The notes below the pieces were generated by a model. It saw only the letters and a list, made by a program, of their open reading frames with translations, did not search any database and had not been told where the DNA came from. The translations under genes and the position numbers were made by a program. 7,709 nucleotides of DNA from an uncultured Collinsella sp. (GTDB lineage Bacteria; Actinomycetota; Coriobacteriia; Coriobacteriales; Coriobacteriaceae), in contig CAAELJ010000073.1 of the NCBI GenBank assembly GCA_900756725.1, forward strand, positions 1 through 7,709, written 5' to 3'. Of this stretch, positions 1 to 5,368 are shown piece by piece (within the stretch, counting starts at the first letter, position 1; the number at the start of each line of letters is the position of its first letter).

Positions 1-299
1 CTATTCTTCAATAAGGCATTCGAGCTTATTTAGGTTGTGCGGCTCAATTGATGAAGCTAAATCTACTTTGTTCTATAGCAGCGATGGCCACCCATGCATG
101 CGTGTTGAGGAGCCTCCTTCGGAATAAGGAAATACGCCCCTTCCTTTCACCGGCTGGCAAAACGATTTACACCTAATTATGGGAGTCGATCACGGGTTAT
201 ATCATCGTCTATTGTCCGATCTCACTACAATAATAACTGCTGCTACCAAGGCATTTCCTGGTACAGCTCCCATTGGCTCTTGCGAAGATCGGAGCGGTT
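1..299. other. Upstream non-coding stretch, no gene recognised
   Basis: I see no convincing gene here. A 41-codon ORF at 51-176 has no good ribosome site and no recognisable sequence. A TACAAT at 226-231 could be a -10 element for the surface-protein gene, but no fair -35 hexamer lies at the right distance. A 6-bp inverted repeat AAGGAA/TTCCTT with a 9-base loop lies around 127-147; its role is unknown. Confidence 0.4.
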
Positions 300-1394
300 A
301 TGTTTGCCACCGCGTTCCACACTAGCCGACACCACATCCTGCTTACTGTCATGGCCTGCCTATGCGTTTTGCTGGGCTGGCCTTCTTGTGCCGCGGGCGC
401 GGACAGCCTGTTCATTGCGGGCGCCACGTACTGCGAGCCGGGCGCGTCGGGTCCCGGTTGGGCTTGGACCGCTGGCGACCATCTGGAGCTATCCGACTAT
501 GCGGGCGAGGCCATCGGCGCCGACGGCGACCTGGTGGTGACGCTTGTGGGGCAAAACTCCGTGGTCGAGACGCATGCGCCCGATGCTGACATTTCCATGA
601 GCGGCATGGAGGTGTGGGGAAACCTTACGCTTCGCGGCTCGGGCTCGCTCACGGCGACGGGTTCGCAATGCGGGATCCATGTGGCCCAAGCGCTGGTGGT
701 GGACGGCTGCACGGTGGATGCGAGGGCCGACGGGGCCGGCGTTATTGACCAGACGGTGGCCGGCATTGCCGCAGGCAGCTTGATCGTACGCGCCGGCGGG
801 CACCTTACTGCCGCGGGCGCGGGATCCGATGCGGGCTTGCGCTTTTATGGCGTGCGCTTGCTCGACGAGGGATTTGGTGCCGACGCTGCGAGCGAGACTC
901 TTGTCATAGATGCGTCCTGGCTGGATGCGACCGGTACGGATGCCGGCGTTGTCTGCGATCGAGGGTCGCTCGTGGCTGCGCACTTTGTGACGCCTGCAGG
1001 CGGGGCCTTTGGCGCAGCCAGCGTGGTGGATGCTGACGGGACCGTGGCGCCGCACGTGGTCATTGAGCCCGATGGCGCCGCTGGCCCGGCGGGGGAGACT
1101 GTCTCGCCCGGCGGCGATGTGCCGGGTGATGGCACGGGCGAGCCTACTGGTGGTACCGACCCTGCTACGGGGCAACCCGGTGCGGGGCCGGCGACGGATC
1201 CTGCGCTGAAACCCGCAGCTACGTCGCTCAAGACAACGGTCACCAGGACCACAGTCACCAAGACGACCAAGCCCAAATCCACTATGGCAACAACATCGGC
1301 GCTTCCCAAGACCGGCGACGGCTACTGGATAGCTGTCTCCTTAACGCTATTCCTGCTAGGTACAGTGCTTCTGAGCACCGCATATCGCTGCTGA
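300..1394 (+). CDS. LPXTG-anchored secreted surface protein, beta-helix-like
   Basis: This is predicted to be a 364-aa protein that is exported and covalently attached to peptidoglycan by a sortase. The ATG at 300 is chosen over an in-frame TTG at 273 because GGAG (291-294) lies 5 bases ahead of it and the signal peptide then begins normally. Residues 1-34 form a signal peptide (basic HTSRHH, hydrophobic LLTVMACLCVLLG, likely cut after AGA). The body (about 35-265) is rich in Gly, Ala, Asp and Val, with recurring short strands such as LTLRGSGSLTATG and LIVRAGGHLTAAG. This pattern suggests a right-handed beta-helix or a carbohydrate-binding-type domain, which is inference. A Pro/Gly-rich linker and a Thr/Lys-rich stalk (TTVTRTTVTKTT) lead to LPKTG (335-339), a membrane helix and a very short tail with a single Arg. 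The ligand is unknown. It shows no link to the genes that follow. Confidence 0.85.
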   Translation: MFATAFHTSRHHILLTVMACLCVLLGWPSCAAGADSLFIAGATYCEPGASGPGWAWTAGDHLELSDYAGEAIGADGDLVVTLVGQNSVVETHAPDADISMSGMEVWGNLTLRGSGSLTATGSQCGIHVAQALVVDGCTVDARADGAGVIDQTVAGIAAGSLIVRAGGHLTAAGAGSDAGLRFYGVRLLDEGFGADAASETLVIDASWLDATGTDAGVVCDRGSLVAAHFVTPAGGAFGAASVVDADGTVAPHVVIEPDGAAGPAGETVSPGGDVPGDGTGEPTGGTDPATGQPGAGPATDPALKPAATSLKTTVTRTTVTKTTKPKSTMATTSALPKTGDGYWIAVSLTLFLLGTVLLSTAYRC

Positions 1395-1471
1395 TGCGGT
1401 ACGACGCACCTGGCTGCGATACAAGAGCTCTGTAGGAGCTTTAAGGGCAACGCTTTCTTATTACTTCTCTG

Positions 1472-1488
1472 TACCCCCTTTGGGGGTA
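1472..1488. repeat. 7-bp inverted repeat upstream of the deaminase-fold gene
   Basis: TACCCCC (1472-1478) and GGGGGTA (1482-1488) are perfect inverted copies separated by TTT. The dyad ends 23 bases before the -10 hexamer at 1512, so it covers roughly -36 to -52 of the presumed transcript start. That is a natural site for an activator or repressor. There is no T-tract after it, so a terminator for the preceding gene is less likely. Confidence 0.55.
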
Positions 1489-1508
1489 ACCACCGTGCCA
1501 TGCCTTGG

Positions 1509-1517
1509 TGCTATACT
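1509..1517 (+). promoter_or_regulatory. Extended -10 promoter (TGCTATACT)
   Basis: TATACT (1512-1517) is preceded by TG and one base, giving an extended -10 element. The bases at -35 (ACCACC at 17-bp spacing) are far from consensus, as is common for extended -10 promoters and for activator-dependent ones. Transcription would start near 1524, leaving a leader of about 18 bases that contains only the ribosome site of the gene at 1542. Confidence 0.6.
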
Positions 1518-1541
1518 CGGAGCCCTAAGGAAGTGGTTCAT

Positions 1542-2324
1542 ATGTACTTGAGCGATACTAAGATTCAGGAGCTAATCGACAGCGAGGTTCTGCTCCATGC
1601 CGATGCTTCGAACATCGGACAGGTTACGTATGACTTGCGCACCGACGGCTTCTACATTAACGAGAACAAGCAGTCCGAGGTCGAACTCGGTCCTGGTGAT
1701 TCGACATTCGTCTCTTGCGTTGAATGTGTTGCGTTGCCAAACGATTTGACCGCTAGCGTACTTCTGCGTAATTCGCGCATTCGCCAGGGGCTTTCTTTGG
1801 ATGCGCCGCTATATTTCCCCGGACATGGAACACGCCTGTTTTACCGTGTTACAAACGTAAGCGGCAACACTATTACGCTCGATAAGTCAAAGGGTATAGC
1901 GCAAGTTGCATTCCAGCGCGTTGATGGCATGGTGGCCCATCCTTACCACGGCGCTTTCTCTGATGAGCTCAACTTTAAAGGACTTGCAGATTATTCCGAC
2001 GTCTATGCCGGGGAACTTAAAAAGGTCGAGGACAAGAAGGAAGAAATCGTCAATATCGAGTCCCGTATCTATGGCAACATCCTGGCCCTCTTCGCCATTT
2101 TCGCTGCGATCTTTACGCTCGTAAACGTCAACGCCGGAGGTCTGTCCTCCAATATAACAACCGTCAACTTTGTTGCACTCGACCTGCTGATTATTGGCGG
2201 TTTTCTGGTCCTAGCTTCCGCAATCGAAGCCTTCCTTGTTAAAAACAGGGAAAAGAAGGCATCGCTGCCTCTCGTATTGGGCATTGCCTGCATTGTCGTG
2301 GCAGTGGTTCTTGCATTTCAGTAA
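1542..2324 (+). CDS. Membrane-anchored dCTP deaminase/dUTPase-fold protein, probably non-catalytic
   Basis: This is a 260-aa protein. The ATG at 1542 is preferred to the longer frame from 1500 because AAGGAAG (1527-1533) sits 8 bases ahead and the promoter lies at 1509-1517, inside the longer reading. Residues 1-128 match the Dcd/dUTPase fold: YDLR (30-33, cf. SYDLR), RNSRIRQGL (76-84, cf. RSSLARLGL), PG (93-94) and GIAQVAFQ (118-125, cf. the IxQLxF strand). In the segment matching IDPGxxGxxTLELxN, the conserved Asp before PG is Phe92 and the position of the catalytic Glu is Arg102. Deamination or dUTP hydrolysis is therefore doubtful. A charged, possibly coiled-coil stretch (156-176) leads to three membrane helices (about 177-197, 208-233, 241-259). 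Known Dcd enzymes are soluble, so a membrane nucleotide sensor is plausible; that is inference. Its G+C is visibly lower than that of its neighbours, suggesting transfer. Confidence 0.8.
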   Translation: MYLSDTKIQELIDSEVLLHADASNIGQVTYDLRTDGFYINENKQSEVELGPGDSTFVSCVECVALPNDLTASVLLRNSRIRQGLSLDAPLYFPGHGTRLFYRVTNVSGNTITLDKSKGIAQVAFQRVDGMVAHPYHGAFSDELNFKGLADYSDVYAGELKKVEDKKEEIVNIESRIYGNILALFAIFAAIFTLVNVNAGGLSSNITTVNFVALDLLIIGGFLVLASAIEAFLVKNREKKASLPLVLGIACIVVAVVLAFQ

Positions 2325-2334
2325 GTAGGGTGGC

Positions 2335-2354
2335 TCAAGTCTTGCGAGACTTGA
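2335..2354 (+). terminator. Hairpin after the deaminase-fold gene, possible weak terminator
   Basis: TCAAGTCT (2335-2342) and AGACTTGA (2347-2354) form a perfect 8-bp stem with a TGCG loop, starting 11 bases after the stop codon at 2324. The position suits a transcript end. No T-run follows directly; TTTCTTT comes only about 16 bases later. Rho-independent termination is therefore uncertain, and the hairpin may instead protect the 3' end. Confidence 0.45.
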
Positions 2355-2485
2355 CCTAAGGTACGATCACTTTCTTTGAATAGGGCAACAGACAGGGCTT
2401 GCTGTCAGAGTTCGTGTCTTATAGGAATAATCCAATTCACGCCGCGTTACATCTAGTCTGCTCTTTATACTCGGATATAAACACT

Positions 2486-2529
2486 AAGGAGGCAGTCATG
2501 TTTTGGTGCTATGTCCAGCTTGATGATGG
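2486..2529 (+). repeat. Shared start module, copy A
   Basis: The 44 bases from the ribosome site AAGGAGG through the first codons of the 35-aa gene match 6038-6081 at 35 of 44 positions, without gaps. The match covers the ribosome site, the 5-base spacer, the start codon and ten following codons (M-[FL]-W-x-x-V-Q-x-D-D, then G), and fades after that. The two copies lead into unrelated downstream genes. Confidence 0.6.
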
Positions 2530-2605
2530 CACCGAGTTTGCCTACTCAGAGACAAGAGAAGACGGAACGGTTCGCGTAGCCGTCGAGCGCCCGATTGAGA
2601 CATGA
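2498..2605 (+). CDS. 35-aa small protein leading into the nucleotidyltransferase gene
   Basis: The ATG at 2498 has an excellent ribosome site (AAGGAGG, 2486-2492, 5 bases away), so the longer upstream reading of this frame is not needed. The product begins MFWCYVQLDDGTEFAYSET and ends VAVERPIET; it looks like beta-strand material with no signal peptide or membrane helix. I do not recognise a named family. The stop codon overlaps the start of the next gene in ATGA (2602-2605), which implies translational coupling. Its first residues resemble those of the 61-aa protein at 6050 (M, W, V, Q, DDG shared), which also sits directly before a toxin-antitoxin-type gene. It may be a truncated relic of a longer protein that kept its start signals, or a real small partner; the sequence alone cannot decide. 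Confidence 0.6.
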   Translation: MFWCYVQLDDGTEFAYSETREDGTVRVAVERPIET

Positions 2606-2952
2606 TTTCGCCTACCGACATATCCACCGCGGTCTCCCGCGTACTGGCTCAATACGACGTCAGCGAAGCATATTTATTTGGCTCGTTTGCCCGAGGCGAG
2701 CAAACGCCCGATAGCGATATTGACTTGCGCCTAGTCTGCGGCAACAACATGACGTTCGGCATGCTTTACGAACTCTCCTATGAGCTCGAGATAGAACTTG
2801 GGCGAAAGGTTGATATCGTCACCAACCCACCAGAGCACATGCGCCCTGCCTTCCGCAAAAGCATCGAGCAGGATGAGGTGCGTGTCTATGAAGCACTGCA
2901 AGCAGGACGAGGAGCTTGCGAATACCAGCCCGCGTCCTTTTCCTTCCAATGA
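2602..2952 (+). CDS. MntA-like minimal nucleotidyltransferase (MNT domain)
   Basis: This 116-aa protein belongs to the minimal nucleotidyltransferase group of the pol-beta superfamily. The core motif is GSFARG (27-32) followed by DSDIDL, with acidic residues Asp37, Asp39 and Asp41; a further acidic strand, VDIVT, carries Asp71. In characterised MntA/HepT pairs this enzyme is the antitoxin: it transfers AMP to a HEPN RNase toxin and silences it. No HEPN gene (RxxxxH motif) is present on either side, so this is an orphan or has a different partner. The start is fixed by the ATGA overlap with the 35-aa gene and has no strong ribosome site of its own. The family-like part ends near VRVYEAL (93-99). 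The last 16 or so residues (AGRGACEYQPASFSFQ) look like run-on translation over the start of the next ORF, suggesting that a junction removed the original stop. Confidence 0.85.
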   Translation: MISPTDISTAVSRVLAQYDVSEAYLFGSFARGEQTPDSDIDLRLVCGNNMTFGMLYELSYELEIELGRKVDIVTNPPEHMRPAFRKSIEQDEVRVYEALQAGRGACEYQPASFSFQ

Positions 2953-3076
2953 ACCCAACCCGGAGACCTTCCAGGCCATTCTCGAAGGCGATGCGTTCTT
3001 AGCGACGGGGGAGTCCGGTCGCTTCGACAACGGCGCCGATCTAATCGATGCAGCTTTAAAAGCTCCTGAAGCGTGA
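2888..3076 (+). CDS. RelB/DinJ-like antitoxin tail, probably truncated
   Basis: This 62-codon ORF overlaps the end of the nucleotidyltransferase gene by 65 bases in another frame. GAGGTG (2876-2881) lies 6 bases before the ATG at 2888, so translation is possible. The part NEPNPETFQAILEGDAFLAT and then RFDNGADLIDAAL resembles the linker and toxin-binding C-terminal half of RelB/DinJ antitoxins (typical pattern: PNAET, an amphipathic helix, R[FY], then a short helix). The N-terminal ribbon-helix-helix DNA-binding half is missing. No RelE/YafQ-type toxin follows. It is most likely the surviving 3' end of an antitoxin gene fused behind the nucleotidyltransferase by deletion; a functional mini-antitoxin is the alternative. 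The family assignment rests on short motifs only. Confidence 0.5.
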   Translation: MKHCKQDEELANTSPRPFPSNEPNPETFQAILEGDAFLATGESGRFDNGADLIDAALKAPEA

Positions 3077-3122
3077 GAGAATTTAACCACCGAAGAGACT
3101 GTCGTCTTGGAGGTGCCAGATC

Positions 3123-3148
3123 GGCGAGGTACGTACCTCGCCATTTTT
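3123..3148 (+). terminator. Strong rho-independent terminator
   Basis: GGCGAGGTACGTACCTCGCC (3123-3142) is a perfect 20-base palindrome: an 8-bp G+C-rich stem with an ACGT loop, followed by ATTTTT (3143-3148). It closes the 2498-3076 cluster and separates it from the ATPase operon. Confidence 0.85.
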
Positions 3149-3154
3149 GTACGA

Positions 3155-3178
3155 TTTGATCAAATGTCTAAGCATTTG
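3155..3178. repeat. Overlapping A+T-rich dyads ahead of the ATPase operon
   Basis: TTTGATCAAA (3155-3164) is a perfect 10-bp palindrome. It overlaps a second inverted repeat, CAAATG (3161-3166) with CATTTG (3173-3178). They lie about 130 bases upstream of the ATPase start, just after the terminator. They could bind a dimeric regulator; no direct evidence supports this. Confidence 0.35.
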
Positions 3179-3211
3179 AACCTGCATATCGACGAGGTCG
3201 GCAATGCGGAT

Positions 3212-3238
3212 AAGCCTTTTCTGCCTAGTGGCAGGCTT
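3212..3238 (+). repeat. Bulged hairpin in the ATPase leader
   Basis: CTGCC (3221-3225) pairs with GGCAG (3230-3234) around TAGT, and AAGC (3212-3215) can pair with GCTT (3235-3238) across a bulge that includes TTTT. It may form in a leader transcript or serve as a protein site. No T-run follows, so it is not a simple terminator. Confidence 0.3.
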
Positions 3239-3307
3239 AATTCGCGATATCCTTCATGTGTTAAACTTGAGCCATAAATTCTGTTTCTAGTATTCGAAAG
3301 GCTTGAG

Positions 3308-4483
3308 ATGAAGTTGTTAAAGGTTTGCTTCGACCATCTCTCGATGTTCGAAGACGGGTTATTCGAAATCGACCTGTTCGCCTCCGACCGCGTGACAGCC
3401 TCCGATGAGTCGGCTTTCGAACTGGCGGACCATCTCTACGTGAATAGCGTCGTTGCGCTGGCGGGCATTAACGCTACGGGCAAGACAACAGCACTGAACC
3501 TGCTGGAGCTCGCCTGCCGCATTGTTGACGGCTCTCCGGCGCGCGGCGGCGGGCTCCCATCAACGTTCCCCGCCGCGTTCGACGGCCCGTCCAAGCTCAA
3601 GTGCGTCATATGGCACGCAGATCGTCTTTACTTGCTCGAGTCGGTGCTGCAGACTGTCGAAGGAGGCGACGACGGTCCCGAGCTGACGTTCTCCGATGAG
3701 GTGATTTCTTCGCTGCCAGCCAAGGCCCTCAAGCGCTCGACCCTGGCATCCTGGGCCGAAATCGAGAAACTCGCGTCCCCGCTGTGCGACCGTGCTCAGA
3801 TGCCGGACTCTTGGGCGGCGCTTACGCCGCCTGACGTTTCCGTCGCAGCCGCTGTGCTCGCCAAGGACTTCGGCCATCGCATCCGAGCGATAGCATTGCG
3901 CGACGGTGGCTTCCGCCTCACTGAGCAATTCAACGGTCTCGACGACGTGCTTCGTGTTTTCGACTCTGGCATCGAGCACCTCGAGGTCCGGGACTCCGGT
4001 CGCGCCTTCGTACTGACGTTTACAGGTCGCGAGCCCATCACGATCTCCGAGCGGGGACTCACCGAGGTGCTCTCCTCCGGCACTGTACGTGGCCTAGGGC
4101 TGGTGCAGCGCGCAATGAGGGTCCTGCGCTCCGGCGGCTACCTTTTAGTCGACGAGGTGGAGAACCACCTTAACCGCCAACTGGTTAACGTCGTGCTTGA
4201 TCTGTTTGCCGCCCGCGGGACCAACCCCAACGGCGCGACGCTGGTTTTCACGACTCACTACCCGCAGCTCCTCGATCACGTGCACCGCAAGGACAACGTG
4301 TTCTTTCTCGCCCGGCGCGACTGCGGTGCGCGCGTGGTGAAGTACTCCGACCGCGTGAAACGCATCGAGAACAAGAAATCGGAGGTATTCGCCTCGAACT
4401 TTGTGAAGGGGACCGCTCCGCGCTACGCCGACGTGCGCGCGCTTAAGGAGCTCGTCGCAGAGGAGGTGTCCGATGAGCGGTGA
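3308..4483 (+). CDS. AAA ATPase of the ABC/OLD-like class, candidate defence ATPase
   Basis: This 391-aa protein is an ATP-binding protein of the SMC/ABC-like AAA_15/AAA_21 group. It shows a Walker A motif GINATGKT (53-60) followed by a helix, the ABC signature LSSGT (255-259), a Walker B motif YLLVDEVEN (278-286, Asp282 and Glu283), and an H-loop TTHYP with His317. The middle (about 80-245) is variable and may hold the dimerisation or sensor part. The start ATG at 3308 has AAAGG (3298-3302) 5 bases ahead. It lacks a fused TOPRIM nuclease domain, unlike OLD or GajA, but the next gene overlaps it by 11 bases and looks TOPRIM-like. The pair therefore resembles RloA/RloB and AriA/AriB (PARIS), in which such an ATPase forms a sensor scaffold for the effector. 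The defence role is inferred. G+C is high, like the downstream partner. Confidence 0.85.
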   Translation: MKLLKVCFDHLSMFEDGLFEIDLFASDRVTASDESAFELADHLYVNSVVALAGINATGKTTALNLLELACRIVDGSPARGGGLPSTFPAAFDGPSKLKCVIWHADRLYLLESVLQTVEGGDDGPELTFSDEVISSLPAKALKRSTLASWAEIEKLASPLCDRAQMPDSWAALTPPDVSVAAAVLAKDFGHRIRAIALRDGGFRLTEQFNGLDDVLRVFDSGIEHLEVRDSGRAFVLTFTGREPITISERGLTEVLSSGTVRGLGLVQRAMRVLRSGGYLLVDEVENHLNRQLVNVVLDLFAARGTNPNGATLVFTTHYPQLLDHVHRKDNVFFLARRDCGARVVKYSDRVKRIENKKSEVFASNFVKGTAPRYADVRALKELVAEEVSDER

Positions 4484-5003
4484 TGGCGGCTTTTGCTTTT
4501 CGGGGTACCATCCGGTAATCTCCTGCGAGGGCACCGCGGAAAAGGTGACCGTGGACATTCTGCTCGAGGCGGACGCGCTCGTCTTTCCAGAGGCCGACGT
4601 CGTGGACGTCACCCGCCTGCGCAAGGCCTCCGATATCCAAGATAACTACCTCAACTTAGACTATGACTGGCCAGTCTGCATCGTCAGGGTGCTGGACTCG
4701 AGAAAAGAACGCTTCAAACTCGGCAACCTGTACGCCGGCCGCTTCCCGGTGGTTAGCTACGTGACCCATCCCGAGATAGAGGTGCTGGCCATTATTCGAG
4801 AGGGCGCGTGGAGACGCTGGCACGGCGGACGTATGAAACCGAGCGACTTCTGCAAACAGGAGCTCGGCATGCGCGAGGTGAAGAGAGAAGGCTTCCTAAG
4901 AGATTATTGGGATGCCGATTCGCTTACGGCCGCCGCCAGGGAATACAGGCGTCTTTCGAAAATCCCCAAGGGCGAGTTGTGCCTGGCAGACCTCATCCGG
5001 TAA
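4473..5003 (+). CDS. Small TOPRIM/RloB-like protein, partner of the ATPase
   Basis: This 176-aa protein is translated from an ATG with a very strong ribosome site (AGGAGGTG, 4461-4468) lying inside the ATPase gene, so the two are coupled. VISCEGTAEK (15-24) resembles the first TOPRIM motif (hydrophobic strand, then Glu-Gly-x-x-Glu; here Glu19 and Glu23). VRVLDSRKERF (71-81) stands where the second motif, normally DxD, would be, but reads Asp75-Ser-Arg77. PVVSYVTHPEIEVLAII (92-108) resembles the SNPCFExWLLLH segment of RloB proteins. The length is short for RloB or AriB. With one acidic residue of the DxD pair missing, nuclease activity is open; it could be a degenerate TOPRIM with a binding role. 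The family call rests on motif reading only. It probably acts with the ATPase as effector or regulator. Confidence 0.6.
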   Translation: MSGDGGFCFSGYHPVISCEGTAEKVTVDILLEADALVFPEADVVDVTRLRKASDIQDNYLNLDYDWPVCIVRVLDSRKERFKLGNLYAGRFPVVSYVTHPEIEVLAIIREGAWRRWHGGRMKPSDFCKQELGMREVKREGFLRDYWDADSLTAAAREYRRLSKIPKGELCLADLIR

Positions 5004-5007
5004 AGGC

Positions 5008-5022
5008 TTGCAGCCACTGCAA
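5008..5022 (+). terminator. Small hairpin after the ATPase/TOPRIM operon
   Basis: TTGCAG (5008-5013) and CTGCAA (5017-5022) form a perfect 6-bp stem with a 3-base loop, 4 bases after the TAA at 5003. There is no T-tract next to it, so termination is uncertain. T-rich stretches occur further on, near 5067-5090. Confidence 0.3.
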
Positions 5023-5118
5023 TACCCATAACGTTTCCTAAGACTACCGGCTGCCGCTTGATTGCCCTTTTCTGGGTGCTTTTCTTGCCATGCACACCAC
5101 AGCCATAACGCCTGTTTC

Positions 5119-5241
5119 CGGAAGTGCGGGGAAAATCGGAACCAGCCGAGCACAAACCAAATTTTGGCGTCAAAACCGCAGGTCTCGAAAGGGTATAACC
5201 AGGGTCTGGTTGGCGGAACTCAGTCTTTCCCCGCACTTCCG
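5119..5241. repeat. 123-bp element bounded by 16-bp perfect inverted repeats
   Basis: CGGAAGTGCGGGGAAA (5119-5134) recurs as its exact reverse complement at 5226-5241. Inside lies a further perfect hairpin, AACCAG (5197-5202) and CTGGTT (5206-5211), and an 11-base palindrome CCAAATTTTGG. No target-site duplication flanks the ends (GTTTC on the left, AACTC on the right), and no transposase is present. Possible readings are a MITE-like or REP-like genome repeat, a structured RNA or the scar of a rearrangement. It makes up most of the gene-poor stretch 5004-5348. Confidence 0.65.
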
Positions 5242-5242
5242 A

Positions 5243-5368
5243 ACTCGGAGAGTCTTAGAAGCCAGTATTGAATATCGGGAGCTACTTGCCGAAAATCCAT
5301 TTGAGGGAATCCGTATCGTCGATATCATTCGAGAGGGGATGACGGACGATGATCCACGCCTACAGTGA
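5243..5368 (+). pseudogene. Possible 3' remnant of a gene broken at the inverted-repeat element
   Basis: The open frame ending at 5368 runs back through the inverted-repeat element, where its translation is Arg/Ser/Thr-rich and does not look like protein. From about 5250 it changes character (LEASIEYRELLAENPFEGI, then RIVDIIREGM) and looks like a genuine C-terminal part. It overlaps the start of the XRE gene by 20 bases, as a former operon partner would. I do not recognise the family, and I see no start codon with a ribosome site for this part alone. I read it as the tail of an upstream gene, perhaps a toxin, whose body was lost. A real small gene starting near 5090 is less likely. Confidence 0.35.

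Noticed and set aside
51..176. 41-codon ORF in the first intergenic stretch
   Set aside because: It lacks a ribosome site and a recognisable sequence, and its length is expected by chance.
489..1175. Long open frame on the - strand within the surface-protein gene
   Set aside because: It is antisense to a gene with a clear signal peptide and LPKTG anchor; the high G+C and repetitive body leave the opposite frame open by chance, and its translation is low-complexity and Arg/His/Ala-rich.
1500..1541. Upstream in-frame start for the deaminase-fold gene, adding 14 residues (MPWCYTRSPKEVVH)
   Set aside because: The stretch contains the -10 promoter element and the ribosome site of the start at 1542, and the added residues match no family part.
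3164..3277. 37-codon ORF (MSKHLNLHIDEVGNADKPFL start) in the ATPase leader
   Set aside because: There is no ribosome site before its ATG, it lies over several palindromes, and no family is recognised. It could be a leader peptide, but nothing supports that.
3560..3979. Open - strand frame inside the ATPase gene
   Set aside because: It is a high-G+C shadow frame opposite a gene with intact ATPase motifs, and has no ribosome site or recognisable domain.
5090..5242. N-terminal part of the 92-codon frame ending at 5368 as a real gene start
   Set aside because: This part runs through the inverted-repeat element, is rich in Arg/Ser/Thr and has no ribosome site at 5090; only the part after about 5243 looks like protein.
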